Positions 43,043 to 51,361 of a DNA stretch of 64,000 nucleotides are shown piece by piece. How positions within the stretch are numbered: position 1 is the stretch's first letter; each line of letters starts with the position of its first letter. The stretch is from the NCBI RefSeq assembly GCF_001984175.1, contig NZ_MTQP01000048.1, positions 1 through 64,000 on the forward strand, written 5' to 3'. Below the pieces are notes generated by a model. The model made no database searches. It was not told where the DNA came from and worked only from the letters and a program-made list of their open reading frames with translations. Position numbers and translations under genes: made by a program. This DNA comes from Saccharothrix sp. ALI-22-I (lineage in GTDB: Bacteria; Actinomycetota; Actinomycetes; Mycobacteriales; Pseudonocardiaceae).

Positions 43043-43669
43043 TCACGACGACGCGTGGACACCCACCATGCGCAGCACCAGGTCGGCGTAGAGGTCGCCG
43101 ATTTCCGCGGGCGTGCGCCGACCGGTCGGCTGGTACCAGCGGGCGACGTCGATGCACAGCGACAGCACCGCCAGGGTCGCCCCCCGCACGTCCGGCACGT
43201 CGAACACCCCCGCCGCCACGCCGCGTTCGATCATCCCGCGCACCGCCGCCTCGATCCGCCGGCGCAGCTCCACCACCTCGGCCAGGTGCTCCGGCGTCAA
43301 CGCGCTCAACTCGTACTGCACCACCCGCGCCGTCGTGTGGTACTCCGCGTGCCACGACGCGAAAGCCCGCACGGCCGTCGCCAGCCGGGCCACCGGATCG
43401 ACCTCGGTCACGTCCGTCAGCACCGCCAACGACGTCGCGTGCCCGATCCGCGAGATCTGGAACAGCAGTTCCTCTTTGGACCGGTAGTGGATGTACACCG
43501 CCGCGGGCGACATGCCGGCCTGCGCCGCGATGTCCCGTGTCGTGGTCGCGTGGTACCCGCGCACCGAGAACGCGGCGGCGGCGGCGATCAGCATCCGCCT
43601 GGCCGCCGGGGGCGTGACCGAGGACCACGTCTCATCCAGGCGCGCGAACTCACCCTGGGTCGTCGTCAT
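43043..43669 (-). CDS. TetR-family regulator of the acyl-CoA genes
   Basis: The 208-residue protein has an N-terminal HTH, ARRMLIAAAAAFSVRGYHATTTRDIAAQAGMSPAAVYIHYRSKEELLF, and a helical ligand domain with SWHAEYHTTARVVQYELSAL. It is divergent from the acyl-CoA dehydrogenase gene. Two CTAAGC-N4-GCTTAG palindromes lie in the 85-bp gap, so it probably represses both genes. Copies of the site upstream of the carboxylase and the FabG/MaoC pair suggest a local regulon. The inducer is probably an acyl-CoA. Confidence 0.88.
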   Translation of the reverse strand: MTTTQGEFARLDETWSSVTPPAARRMLIAAAAAFSVRGYHATTTRDIAAQAGMSPAAVYIHYRSKEELLFQISRIGHATSLAVLTDVTEVDPVARLATAVRAFASWHAEYHTTARVVQYELSALTPEHLAEVVELRRRIEAAVRGMIERGVAAGVFDVPDVRGATLAVLSLCIDVARWYQPTGRRTPAEIGDLYADLVLRMVGVHASS

Positions 43670-43705
43670 GCGCCCTCCTTGACACGAACCGGACGATACC
43701 GCAGG

Positions 43706-43721
43706 CTAAGCATACGCTTAG
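43706..43721. promoter_or_regulatory. TetR-type operator, site B1
   Basis: CTAAGC-ATAC-GCTTAG, extended by GG and CC to a perfect 20-bp inverted repeat, lies 36 bp upstream of the tetR start in the shared promoter region. Confidence 0.8.
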
Positions 43722-43723
43722 CC

Positions 43724-43739
43724 CTAAGCAACCGCTTAG
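43724..43739. promoter_or_regulatory. TetR-type operator, site B2
   Basis: CTAAGC-AACC-GCTTAG lies 18 bp centre-to-centre from site B1 and 15 bp before the acyl-CoA dehydrogenase start. It is identical to the site at 52608-52623. Confidence 0.8.
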
Positions 43740-43754
43740 TATGGAGGCCTGAGA

Positions 43755-44900
43755 GTGCGCCGCACGCTGTTCGAACCCGACCACGAAGCGTTCCGCGAGA
43801 GCGCGAAGGCGTTCGTCGACCGCACCCTCAAGCCGAACTACGAGAAGTTCGTCGAGCAGCGCCACATCGACCGCGACGTGTGGCTGGAGGCCGGCAAGCA
43901 GGGTCTGCTCGGCCTGGAGGTCCCCGAGGAGTACGGCGGCAGCGGCGCGAACGACTACCGGTTCAACGCCGTCCTCGCCGAGGAGGTGTCCAAGTCCAGC
44001 GCCGGCATGGCCTCCTGCCTGGGCATCCACAGCGACGTCGTGGCCCCGTACCTGGTCGACCTGTGCACCGAGGAGCAGAAGCAGCGCTGGCTGCCCCGGT
44101 TCTGCGCGGGCGAGATGACCACCGGCATCGGCATGACCGAACCGTCCGGCGGCTCCGACCTCGCGGCGCTCAAGAGCAACGCCGTCCAGGACGGCACCGA
44201 CTGGATCCTCAACGGCTCCAAGACGTTCATCACCAACGGCTTCTCCGCCGACATGATCGTCATCGCCGCCCGCACCAGCCCGGCGAAGAAGGCCAGGGGC
44301 ATCACCCTGTTCGCCGTCGAGACCGGTATGAAGGGCTTCGAGCGCGGCCGCAAGCTGGACAAGGTCGGCCAGCCCGAGTCCGACACCGCCGAGCTGTTCT
44401 TCGAGGACGTCCGCGTCCCGCAGGAGAACGTCATCGGCGAGGTCGACCTGGGCTTCATCTACATGATGGAACGCCTGCCGCAGGAACGCCTCGGCGGCGC
44501 GATCTCCAACCTGGCCCACGCGAAGCAGATCCTGGTCGAGACGATCGAGTACGCCAAGGAGCGCAAGGCGTTCGGGCAGGCCATCGGCTCGTTCCAGCAC
44601 AACAAGTTCACCCTCGCCGAGCTGGTCACCAAGATCGACGTGACGCAGGCGTTCCTGGACCAGTGCACCGACGCGCACACCCGGCGCGAGCTGAGCGCCG
44701 TGGACGCGGCCAAGGCCAAGTACTGGAGCGCGGACGTGCAGAACGACGTCATCGACGCGTGCGTGCAGCTGCACGGCGGCTACGGCTACATGACCGAGTA
44801 CCGCGTGGCCCGCGCCTGGATGGACGCCCGGGTGACCAAGATCTGGGCCGGCTCCAACGAGATCATGAAGGAACTCATCGGCCGCGACCTCGGCCTGTGA
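43755..44900 (+). CDS. Acyl-CoA dehydrogenase, long-chain/isovaleryl-like type
   Basis: The 381-residue protein has IGMTEPSGGSDLAALKS, NGSKTFITNG, GYGYMTEYRVARAW and IWAGSNEIMKELIGRDL, typical of FAD acyl-CoA dehydrogenases. At the usual C-terminal base position the motif is WAGS rather than YEGT, but MERLPQERLGG carries a Glu at about residue 244. That is the base position used by long-chain and isovaleryl enzymes. It introduces the trans-2 double bond in beta-oxidation. GTG 43755 is used; operators B1 and B2 lie in its promoter. Confidence 0.92.
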   Translation: MRRTLFEPDHEAFRESAKAFVDRTLKPNYEKFVEQRHIDRDVWLEAGKQGLLGLEVPEEYGGSGANDYRFNAVLAEEVSKSSAGMASCLGIHSDVVAPYLVDLCTEEQKQRWLPRFCAGEMTTGIGMTEPSGGSDLAALKSNAVQDGTDWILNGSKTFITNGFSADMIVIAARTSPAKKARGITLFAVETGMKGFERGRKLDKVGQPESDTAELFFEDVRVPQENVIGEVDLGFIYMMERLPQERLGGAISNLAHAKQILVETIEYAKERKAFGQAIGSFQHNKFTLAELVTKIDVTQAFLDQCTDAHTRRELSAVDAAKAKYWSADVQNDVIDACVQLHGGYGYMTEYRVARAWMDARVTKIWAGSNEIMKELIGRDLGL

Positions 44901-44951
44901 TCGCGCCCGCGCACCACCACCCACCATCACGCACCACCACGCAACCACCAC

Positions 44952-45013
44952 GCGAGGTCGCGACTTCCCAGGCGACCTCGCCCGCCGTCTGCGGAGCAGC
45001 GGCAATCAAACAC
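44952..45013 (+). repeat. Two-hairpin intergenic repeat, copy B
   Basis: The 10-bp perfect stem GCGAGGTCGC / GCGACCTCGC encloses GACTTCCCAG. The second hairpin GCCG-CTGC-GGA-GCAG-CGGC and CAATC are shared with copy A at 4760-4821. Differences between the copies keep the first stem paired. It starts 51 bp after the acyl-CoA dehydrogenase stop and ends 12 bp before the next start, so it sits over or near that gene's ribosome site. Confidence 0.7.
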
Positions 45014-45025
45014 AGAGAGGATCTG

Positions 45026-45787
45026 ATGGGGATTCTGGACAGGTTCCGGTTGGACGGGCAGGTCGCGATCGTCACCGGTGCGTCCTCCGGTCTGGGCGTG
45101 GCGTTCGCCAAGGGCCTGGCCGAGGCGGGCGCGGACGTCGTGCTCGCCGCGCGGCGGGTGGAAAAGCTCAAGGACACCGCGCAGGTGGTCGAGAGCACCG
45201 GTCGGCGCGCGCTGATCGTGCAGGCCGACGTGGCGCAGCCGGACGACTGCCGTGAGGTGGCCCGTGCCGCGGCCGAGTTCGGCCCGGTGCACGTGCTGGT
45301 GAACAACGCGGGCGTGGCGTCGGCGGTGCCCGCGTCCCGGGAGACGCCCGAGCAGTTCCTGGGCGTCATGGACGTCAACCTCAACGGCGCGTACTGGATG
45401 GCGCAGGCCGCGGCGGCCGTGATGACCGACGGCGGGTCGATCATCAACGTCTCCAGCGTGCTCGGCCTGGTCACCGGTGGTCTGCCGCAGGCGGCGTACT
45501 CCGCGTCGAAGGCCGGTCTGCTCGGCCTGACCCGTGACCTGGCGCAGCAGTGGACCGGGCGCAAGGGCATCCGGGTCAACGCGCTCGCGCCCGGCTACTT
45601 CGCCTCGGAGATGACCGACCAGTACCCCGAGGGCTACCTCGAATCGCACATCTCGCGGCTGCCGATGGGCCGGGTGGGTGATCCGGAGGAGCTGGCCGCG
45701 GCGGTCGTGTTCCTCGCTTCGGCGGCAGGCGGTTACACCACCGGCGCTACGTTCGTGGTGGACGGCGGTGCGACGCTCGGCGGCTGA
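45026..45787 (+). CDS. SDR oxidoreductase
   Basis: The 253-residue classical SDR has TGASSGLG, NNAGVA, VSSVLG and YSASKAG (catalytic Tyr/Lys), with the C-terminal VDGGATLGG. The fold opens GILDRFRLDGQVAIVTG, as in acyl-CoA-pathway 3-hydroxyacyl or alcohol dehydrogenases. ATG 45026 follows AGAGAGGATCTG. It lies downstream of the acyl-CoA dehydrogenase with repeat B between, so it may act in the same pathway. Confidence 0.88.
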   Translation: MGILDRFRLDGQVAIVTGASSGLGVAFAKGLAEAGADVVLAARRVEKLKDTAQVVESTGRRALIVQADVAQPDDCREVARAAAEFGPVHVLVNNAGVASAVPASRETPEQFLGVMDVNLNGAYWMAQAAAAVMTDGGSIINVSSVLGLVTGGLPQAAYSASKAGLLGLTRDLAQQWTGRKGIRVNALAPGYFASEMTDQYPEGYLESHISRLPMGRVGDPEELAAAVVFLASAAGGYTTGATFVVDGGATLGG

Positions 45788-45867
45788 TCGTCGACTTGTA
45801 ACCCACCCCGGCGGCATGGCGATCTAGTCTGGTACCAGGGGAGATCGCCGTCCGCACGGGGGAATCC

Positions 45868-47070
45868 GTGGTCGCGAAGAGCTCGACCGAAGAACCCGCT
45901 TTCACCATCCTCGATCCGCCCAGGTCCGTCTTCCGGCGCAAGCGTTTCCTGCTGCCGTTCGGCGTATCGGCGGGTATCGCGTTGGCCGGTGCCGTCGCGC
46001 TGTTCGCGTCCGGCACGGTGGTGTTGCCGTTCCAGCAGATCACCGTGGTGAGCGCCATGATGGCGTCCAAGTCGGTGTACTTCCAGGACCCCGAGGTCCG
46101 CCGCATCCTGATGGCCAACGGCATCGACGTGCGGGTCACCGACTCGGGCGGCTCGCGGGAGATCGCCCGCGACCGGCAGGACCGGGTCCGCGAGTTCGAC
46201 TTCGTGATGCCGTCCGGGCAGGCGGCGGGCGAGCTGATCCGGGACCGGTTCGGCGGCCGGGTGTTCTTCCCGTTCGCCAGCCCGTTGGTGCTGGGCGCGT
46301 TCAGGGAGTACGCCGAAGCCCTGGAGGCGGAGGGGGTGGCGACGAAGCAGGAGAACGGGCAGGGGTTCTACTACACCCTGGACATGGTGGCGTTCGTCAA
46401 GCTGTCCCTGCCCGACGACGGGGCACCGGCGAAGACCTGGCAGCAGCTGAAGAACAAACCCGTCGCCAGCCGCAACCAGATCGTCGCGCAGACCCCCAAC
46501 CCGTGCGACTCCTACTCGGGCTCGGCCTGGATGGGCCTGGTCGCGTTCGCCGCGAACAAGTCCGTCGCACCGACCGAGCAGGACGCGCTGCCGGTGGCGC
46601 AGAGGATCAGGCCGGTGTTCGAGATCGAGGGCCTGCACGGCTCGGGCATCGGCACCACGTTCTTCCACCCGGACGGACGCACCACCGCGCCCGTCGGCGT
46701 CATGTACGAGCACCAGTACATGGCGCACCAGCTCGCCGAGGTGGCGAAGAACGGCAGGCCCGACGACGAGCGCGTTCTCCTCTACCCCGACACGCACCAC
46801 CGCACCGAGCCGTGGCTGATCGCGTTCAGCGCGGCGGGGGAGCGGGTCGGCGAGTTGGTGCGCAGCCATCCGGACCTGCGCCAACGTGCCCTCGAGCTGG
46901 GGTTCCGGCTCGACAACCAGGACTCGACCGCGCTCAACGAACTGCTGGCGCAACGTGGTCTGCCGGAGCCGGTGTCGAGCCTCACGGAAGGGTTCCTGCC
47001 CAAGCCGCCGGAGCTGGAGACGATGATCCGGGAGGTCGGCCGCTGCCCCGAGATCCGGGTGCCGATATGA
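45868..47070 (+). CDS. Membrane-anchored binding-protein-like protein
   Basis: The 400-residue protein has a short cytoplasmic N-terminus with RSVFRRKRF, one TM helix (about residues 29-50) and a large extracellular part. This contains QQITVVSAMMASKSVYFQDPEVRRILMANGIDVRV, a start typical of type 2 periplasmic binding folds. Further on are PFASPLVLGAFREYAEAL, KTWQQLKNKP and CDSYSGSAWMGL. It would bind a ligand outside the membrane rather than feed a permease, since none is present. It overlaps the next gene by 4 bp (ATGA). GTG 45868 is used. Confidence 0.75.
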   Translation: MVAKSSTEEPAFTILDPPRSVFRRKRFLLPFGVSAGIALAGAVALFASGTVVLPFQQITVVSAMMASKSVYFQDPEVRRILMANGIDVRVTDSGGSREIARDRQDRVREFDFVMPSGQAAGELIRDRFGGRVFFPFASPLVLGAFREYAEALEAEGVATKQENGQGFYYTLDMVAFVKLSLPDDGAPAKTWQQLKNKPVASRNQIVAQTPNPCDSYSGSAWMGLVAFAANKSVAPTEQDALPVAQRIRPVFEIEGLHGSGIGTTFFHPDGRTTAPVGVMYEHQYMAHQLAEVAKNGRPDDERVLLYPDTHHRTEPWLIAFSAAGERVGELVRSHPDLRQRALELGFRLDNQDSTALNELLAQRGLPEPVSSLTEGFLPKPPELETMIREVGRCPEIRVPI

Positions 47071-48524
47071 GGCTGCCGGTTCTCCTCCTGGTGGTGGCGG
47101 TGCTGGCCGGGTGCACCTCGGGCACGCCCGAACAGACCACGTTGACCGTGCTGGCCAGTTCGGAGCTGGCCGACCTTTCGTCCGTGCTGGAGGACCTGCG
47201 CCGGGACACCGGGGTGGAGCTGCGGCTGGACTACCGGGGCACGGTGCGGGCCGGCGAGGAGCTGGCGGCGGGTGTGGACCACGACCTGGCGTGGCTGTCC
47301 ACGAACCGGTACCTCAAGCTCAAGAACGTGGACCTGCCGCCGTCCGCGACCACGATGCTGTCGCCGCTGGTGCTGGGCGTGAAGGCGAGCCGGGCGGGGC
47401 CGCTGCGCGGCGCGTCGTGGGCCGATATCGCGGGCCGTGCGGCGGCGGGGGAGCTGCGGTTCGGCATGGCCGACCCGAGGGTGTCCGGCAGCGGGATGGC
47501 GGCGTTGATCGGGGTGGCGACGGCCGCCGCCGATACCGGTGCGGCGCTGCGGAGCGAGGACGTCACCTGCGACAAGCTCCAGGGGTTCCTCACCGGACGG
47601 GCGTTCGGCGCGTCCGGCGCGGCGGAGGTCGTGGACGAGTACGTGAAGCGGCAGGACGAGGTGGACGCCGTGGTCACGTACGAGTCGGCGGTGCTGTCCC
47701 TGAACGCGTCCGGGCAGCTCCGCGAGCCGCTGGAGGTCGTGTACCCGCGTGACGGGATCGTGCTCTCCGACTACCCGTTGATGCTGCTGAAGCCGGACAA
47801 GCGGGCCGCGTACGACCGGGTGGTGGAGTGGCTGCGCTCGCCGTCCGCGCAGCGGGCGATCATGGAACGCACCTCGCGCCGGCCGGTGGACCCGCAGGTC
47901 GAGCGGACGGAGAAGCTGCGCGAGCCGATCGGCACCGCGCTGTACTTCCCCGGCACGCAGGAGGTCGTGGACACCCTGCTCGCCGCCTACGACCGGGCGG
48001 GTGAGCCGGGCCGGGTGGTGTTCGTGCTGGACCACTCGACGTCCATGGCGGGCGGGCGGATCGCCGGGCTGCGCGAGGCGTTCGCGACGCTGAGCCGGGC
48101 GGGCGGGTTCGACCGGTTCCGGGTGGGGGAGACGGTCGTGCTGGTGCGGTTCGCGGGGACCGTGATGGAGGAGCGCAGTGTCGTGGTCCGAGGTGCGGCG
48201 GACCTGGAGGCGTTGGCGGGCGCGTTGGCGTCCTCCGGACTGGCGGACGGCACCGCGATCTGGTCGGCCCTGGACCACGCCTACCGGGTCGTCGGCGACG
48301 GCACGGTGGTGTTGATGACCGACGGCGAGAACAACGCCGGGATGAGCGCGGACGAGTTCCTGGCCGCGTGGCCGGACCCGCCGGCGCGCACGTACGCGAT
48401 CCGGTTCGGCGAGGCCGACCCGGTGGAGCTGGACCGGGTGGCGCGGGCGACCGGCGGGCGGGTGGTGGACGCCACCACCGGGTCACTGCTGGAGGCGGTG
48501 AAGGAGATCCGTGGCTGTCGATAG
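47067..48524 (+). CDS. Lipoprotein with binding-protein domain fused to a VWA domain
   Basis: The lipobox VAVLAGC marks a lipoprotein. Residues about 25-300 form a binding-protein-like domain (TTLTVLASSELADLSSVLEDL, DHDLAWLSTN, RVSGSGMAALIG, YPLMLLKPDKRAAYDRVVEWL). From about 325 a von Willebrand A domain has an intact MIDAS, DHSTSMAG plus TAIWSAL and MTDGENN. The fusion suggests a ligand-sensing surface adhesin or assembly factor. It overlaps the genes on both sides, so the three are co-translated. Confidence 0.82.
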   Translation: MRLPVLLLVVAVLAGCTSGTPEQTTLTVLASSELADLSSVLEDLRRDTGVELRLDYRGTVRAGEELAAGVDHDLAWLSTNRYLKLKNVDLPPSATTMLSPLVLGVKASRAGPLRGASWADIAGRAAAGELRFGMADPRVSGSGMAALIGVATAAADTGAALRSEDVTCDKLQGFLTGRAFGASGAAEVVDEYVKRQDEVDAVVTYESAVLSLNASGQLREPLEVVYPRDGIVLSDYPLMLLKPDKRAAYDRVVEWLRSPSAQRAIMERTSRRPVDPQVERTEKLREPIGTALYFPGTQEVVDTLLAAYDRAGEPGRVVFVLDHSTSMAGGRIAGLREAFATLSRAGGFDRFRVGETVVLVRFAGTVMEERSVVVRGAADLEALAGALASSGLADGTAIWSALDHAYRVVGDGTVVLMTDGENNAGMSADEFLAAWPDPPARTYAIRFGEADPVELDRVARATGGRVVDATTGSLLEAVKEIRGCR

Positions 48525-49266
48525 AGCACTGTGGTGGTCGGTGTGGTGGCCGTGGGCGATCGTGTGGATCGCGACCGTGCTGGCACTCGTCGTGGCGGCC
48601 GGGGTGGGTGTGTGGGCGTGGCGGTCCCGGCACCGGTTCGCGCCGCCGCGCGAGGTGCCCGGGTTGACCATCTACCTGCACGAGAAGTCCGTGATGGACC
48701 TCTACCAGGTCGGGCGGTACGGCGACGCGATGACCAAGGAGGTGGTGGACCGGGTCGGCGTCACCAAGGACGGCAAGATCGCGTTGAAGGGCCTGGACCT
48801 GGGCGTCGAGGGCGTGCGGACGTCCGGGCGCGAGGTGGTGAAGACCTACATCGAGCAGTACGAGCCGATCGCCGTGGTCGGCGTGCTGCTGGACGCGTTG
48901 GAGTCCGCCTCCGGTGTCGTGCACGTGGACCTGCGTGACCTGACGTTGCTGCGGAACACGGCGTTGGAGCAGCACCTGGAGTCGTCCGAGACGGTGCGGT
49001 TGCGGCGGATCGACTCGTACGTGTCGGTGAAGGGCGTGTTCCGGGTGGCGTCCGACGGTGACGGCACGACGGTGTTCCTGGCGCCGTTCGGCGACCCGGA
49101 CGACCCCGAGCAGGGGCCGCAGGTGCGGGTCGAGTGCTACAACGCCGGGCTGCGGGACGACGTCGTGCCCGAGGGCGGGTTCCAGGCGCGGTGCCTGGGC
49201 AAGGTGCAGTCGTGGAAGGCGGACTCCCAGCAGCTGGTGATCCGGCCGATCGCGATGTTCCAGTGA
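48511..49266 (+). CDS. Membrane protein of the binding-protein/VWA operon, unknown
   Basis: The 251-residue protein has one N-terminal TM helix (about residues 13-38), a basic flank and a soluble domain. That domain has LTIYLHEKSVMDLYQVGRYGDAMTKEVVDRV, an ALTKEV-like helix, then beta-rich segments VRLRRIDSYVSVKGVFRVA and QQLVIRPIAMFQ. The topology places this domain on the inside, unlike the two upstream products. Its GTG start overlaps the VWA gene by 14 bp. I do not recognise the family. Confidence 0.75.
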   Translation: MAVDRALWWSVWWPWAIVWIATVLALVVAAGVGVWAWRSRHRFAPPREVPGLTIYLHEKSVMDLYQVGRYGDAMTKEVVDRVGVTKDGKIALKGLDLGVEGVRTSGREVVKTYIEQYEPIAVVGVLLDALESASGVVHVDLRDLTLLRNTALEQHLESSETVRLRRIDSYVSVKGVFRVASDGDGTTVFLAPFGDPDDPEQGPQVRVECYNAGLRDDVVPEGGFQARCLGKVQSWKADSQQLVIRPIAMFQ

Positions 49267-49288
49267 ACGGTCGTGGGATGCTTGGCCC

Positions 49289-49873
49289 ATGGCATCGGTA
49301 CCGGAGCGGCTGATCGACGCTGCGACGCGGTTGTTCGCCGCGAAGGGCTTCGACCGGGTCGCGGTGCAGGAGATCGTGGACCTGGCGGGCGTCACCAAGG
49401 GCGCCATGTACCACTACTTCGGGTCCAAGGACGACCTCCTGCACGAGATCTACGGCAGCCTGCTGCGGATGCAGACGGAGCGGTTGGACCACTTCGCGTC
49501 CGGGTCGGCGCCGGTGGCCGAGCGGTTGCACGCGGCGGCGGTCGACGTCGTGGTCACGTCGGTGGACAACTTCGACCAGGCCCGCGTGTACTTCCGGTCC
49601 GCCGACCACCTGGCCGAGGACAAGCGGCGGGAGATGCGGGCGGAACGGCGGCGTTACCACGAGCGGTTCCGGTCGCTTGTGGAGGAAGGACAGGCCGCGG
49701 GCGTGTTCCGCACCGACGTGCCCGCCGACCTCACCGTGCACTACTTCTTCGGCACCGTCCACCACCTCGGCCAGTGGTACAGCGCCGACGGTCCGTTGTC
49801 GGCCAAGCAGGTGGGCCGCCACTTCGCCGACCTGCTCCTCGCGTCACTGCGCCCCGTGGAGGGCTCGTCATGA
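49289..49873 (+). CDS. TetR-family regulator
   Basis: The 194-residue protein has the HTH ERLIDAATRLFAAKGFDRVAVQEIVDLAGVTKGAMYHYFGSKDDLL and a helical C-terminal domain with YFRSADHLAEDKRREMRAERRRYHERFRSLVEEG, like AcrR-type regulators of acyl-CoA or drug genes. It overlaps the next gene (DinB) by 4 bp (ATGA), so the two form an operon. The start is ATG 49289, 22 bp after the membrane-protein gene. Confidence 0.88.
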   Translation: MASVPERLIDAATRLFAAKGFDRVAVQEIVDLAGVTKGAMYHYFGSKDDLLHEIYGSLLRMQTERLDHFASGSAPVAERLHAAAVDVVVTSVDNFDQARVYFRSADHLAEDKRREMRAERRRYHERFRSLVEEGQAAGVFRTDVPADLTVHYFFGTVHHLGQWYSADGPLSAKQVGRHFADLLLASLRPVEGSS

Positions 49874-50442
49874 AGTCCCACCTGCACCGCTACCTCCGGA
49901 CCGCGCGTGAGGCGGTGCTGTGGAAGCTGGACGGCCTGTCGGAGTACGACGTGCGACGTCCGTTGACGCCGACCGGCACGAACCTGCTCGGCCTGGTCAA
50001 GCACCTGGCCGGGGTGGAGATGGGGTACTTCGGCGACACGTTCGGCCGCCCGTTCCCCGAGCCGTTGCCGTGGATGAGCGACGAAGCCGAGCTGAACGCC
50101 GACATGTGGGCCACGGCGGACGAGTCGCGTGAGGACATCGTCGCCCTCTACCAGCGGGCGGGCGTGCACTCCGACGTGACGATCGACGCGCTGGACCTGG
50201 ATTCGACCGGCGCCGTGCCGTGGTGGCCGGAGGAGCGTCGAACCGTCACCCTCCACCTGATCCTCATCCACATGATCGCCGAGACCAACCGCCACGCCGG
50301 CCACGCCGACATCGTCCGCGAACTCATCGACGGCACAGCCGGCCTGCGCCCGGACAACGACAACCTCCCCCCGGGCGACGCCCCCTGGTGGGACGACTAC
50401 CGCGCCCGCCTGGAACGCGTGGCCCGCGAGGCCGACGCCTGA
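49870..50442 (+). CDS. DinB-family protein (DUF664 type)
   Basis: The 190-residue four-helix-bundle protein has LRTAREAVLWKLDGLSEYDVRRPLTPTGTNLLGLVKHLAGVEMGYFGDTFGR. The C-terminal HLILIHMIAETNRHAGHADIVRELIDG holds conserved His residues of the metal site (HL near the first helix end and HAGH). Members include mycothiol/bacillithiol-dependent transferases, so a thiol-transfer role is possible. It is co-translated with the upstream TetR regulator. Confidence 0.85.
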   Translation: MKSHLHRYLRTAREAVLWKLDGLSEYDVRRPLTPTGTNLLGLVKHLAGVEMGYFGDTFGRPFPEPLPWMSDEAELNADMWATADESREDIVALYQRAGVHSDVTIDALDLDSTGAVPWWPEERRTVTLHLILIHMIAETNRHAGHADIVRELIDGTAGLRPDNDNLPPGDAPWWDDYRARLERVAREADA

Positions 50443-50509
50443 CCGCTCGCGCACCACCCATTGCCGTTATCCATCGGCTCGCACTTGTCCACAGGTGGCG
50501 CTTGCGCGC

Positions 50510-50571
50510 CCGACATCGTCGGTCCTTTGTGGCAGGGTAAAAGCAGGGGTCCCCTTGGCGAGGACCCCTGC
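50510..50571 (-). repeat. Terminator-like dispersed repeat, copy 2
   Basis: On the minus strand it reads GCAGGGGTCC - 9 nt - GGACCCCTGC, then TTTTA, CCTGCC and the palindrome CCGACGATGTCGG. It is 51 bp past the stop of the minus-strand gene at 50623, in the correct direction to terminate it. It lies between convergent genes. Confidence 0.8.
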
Positions 50572-50622
50572 GAAGCCGTACCAGCCGGAACATGTGGTCA
50601 GGGCTCCAGTAGCACCGCGGGG

Positions 50623-51306
50623 TCATCGGAGGAAAGGGGGCCGGCGGCCACTGCGCCGGCGCCGCAGCACCCACCCGCCGAGACCCGCCGGCGGCGGTGT
50701 CCGCCGGTCGAGGAAGACGAGGTCCGGTCGGCGGAGCCGGGCCTGCTCGACGATCTCCTCGGCGGTCGCGGTCAGCCACCGCAGGTGTACGCCCGCCCGC
50801 GGGGGATCGCCGAAATCCAGGTAGTCCCACGGCACGAGCGTCGGTGTCGGTCCGGTTTCCGCCGCGTCGACGTCGGTGTGATCACGGGTGGACGCGCGGA
50901 TCAGGCCGGCATCGCGCCACGGCACCACGTACGGGGCGGACCACCACAGCGCCGACTCGTAGATCCACACGCCTTCGCCGTCCATCGCCAGCACCCGTCG
51001 GCGCAGGGCGGCGTTACCCGGGCGGATGCCCGCTGGCAGCGCGACCACCGCGGGTAGGCCCAGCACGATCAGCAACGCGAACAGCGCGATCAGCAACCCG
51101 CCCACGCCTTGGACGGGCCGGAACATGTCGACGATCCACCACGGGGTGCTCAACACCGTCAGGGTCAGCACGGCCAGCCCGGCGAGCAGGCAGGCACCGC
51201 TGACCAGACCACCGATCCGCAACCGATGGCGGACGACGAACGTCCCGCGCCGGGCAGGCCTGCGCGGGACGTTCGTGATCCGCTCCCGACCTTCGCGCCC
51301 CTTCAC
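50623..51306 (-). CDS. Hypothetical two-TM membrane protein (227 aa)
   Basis: The protein has a basic N-terminus, two TM segments (about 31-50 and 68-91) and a cytoplasmic domain of about 120 residues with VLAMDGEGVWIYESALWWSAPYVVPWRDAGLIRAS. This resembles PH-like domains in actinobacterial membrane proteins. The end is rich in Arg/Pro. The start is GTG 51306. A 13-bp inverted repeat lies inside its first codons. Function unknown. Confidence 0.75.
   Translation of the reverse strand: MKGREGRERITNVPRRPARRGTFVVRHRLRIGGLVSGACLLAGLAVLTLTVLSTPWWIVDMFRPVQGVGGLLIALFALLIVLGLPAVVALPAGIRPGNAALRRRVLAMDGEGVWIYESALWWSAPYVVPWRDAGLIRASTRDHTDVDAAETGPTPTLVPWDYLDFGDPPRAGVHLRWLTATAEEIVEQARLRRPDLVFLDRRTPPPAGLGGWVLRRRRSGRRPPFLR
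51238..51274. repeat. 13-bp inverted repeat in the 5' coding part of a membrane-protein gene
   Basis: GAACGTCCCGCGC (51238-51250) pairs with GCGCGGGACGTTC (51262-51274) across 11 nt. It encodes TNVPRRPARRGTFV in the minus-strand gene. It could fold in the mRNA near the start codon. Confidence 0.75.
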
Positions 51307-51361
51307 GGTTCCCGATCGTCCTCGACGATCGGAGCCCCGCGGCGCGCGTGGCCGCTTGCGG

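Noticed and set aside
44901-45025. CAC-rich stretch as a protein-coding His repeat
   Set aside because: It lies between two complete genes with proper starts and stops; the upstream part is simple sequence and the rest is repeat copy B.
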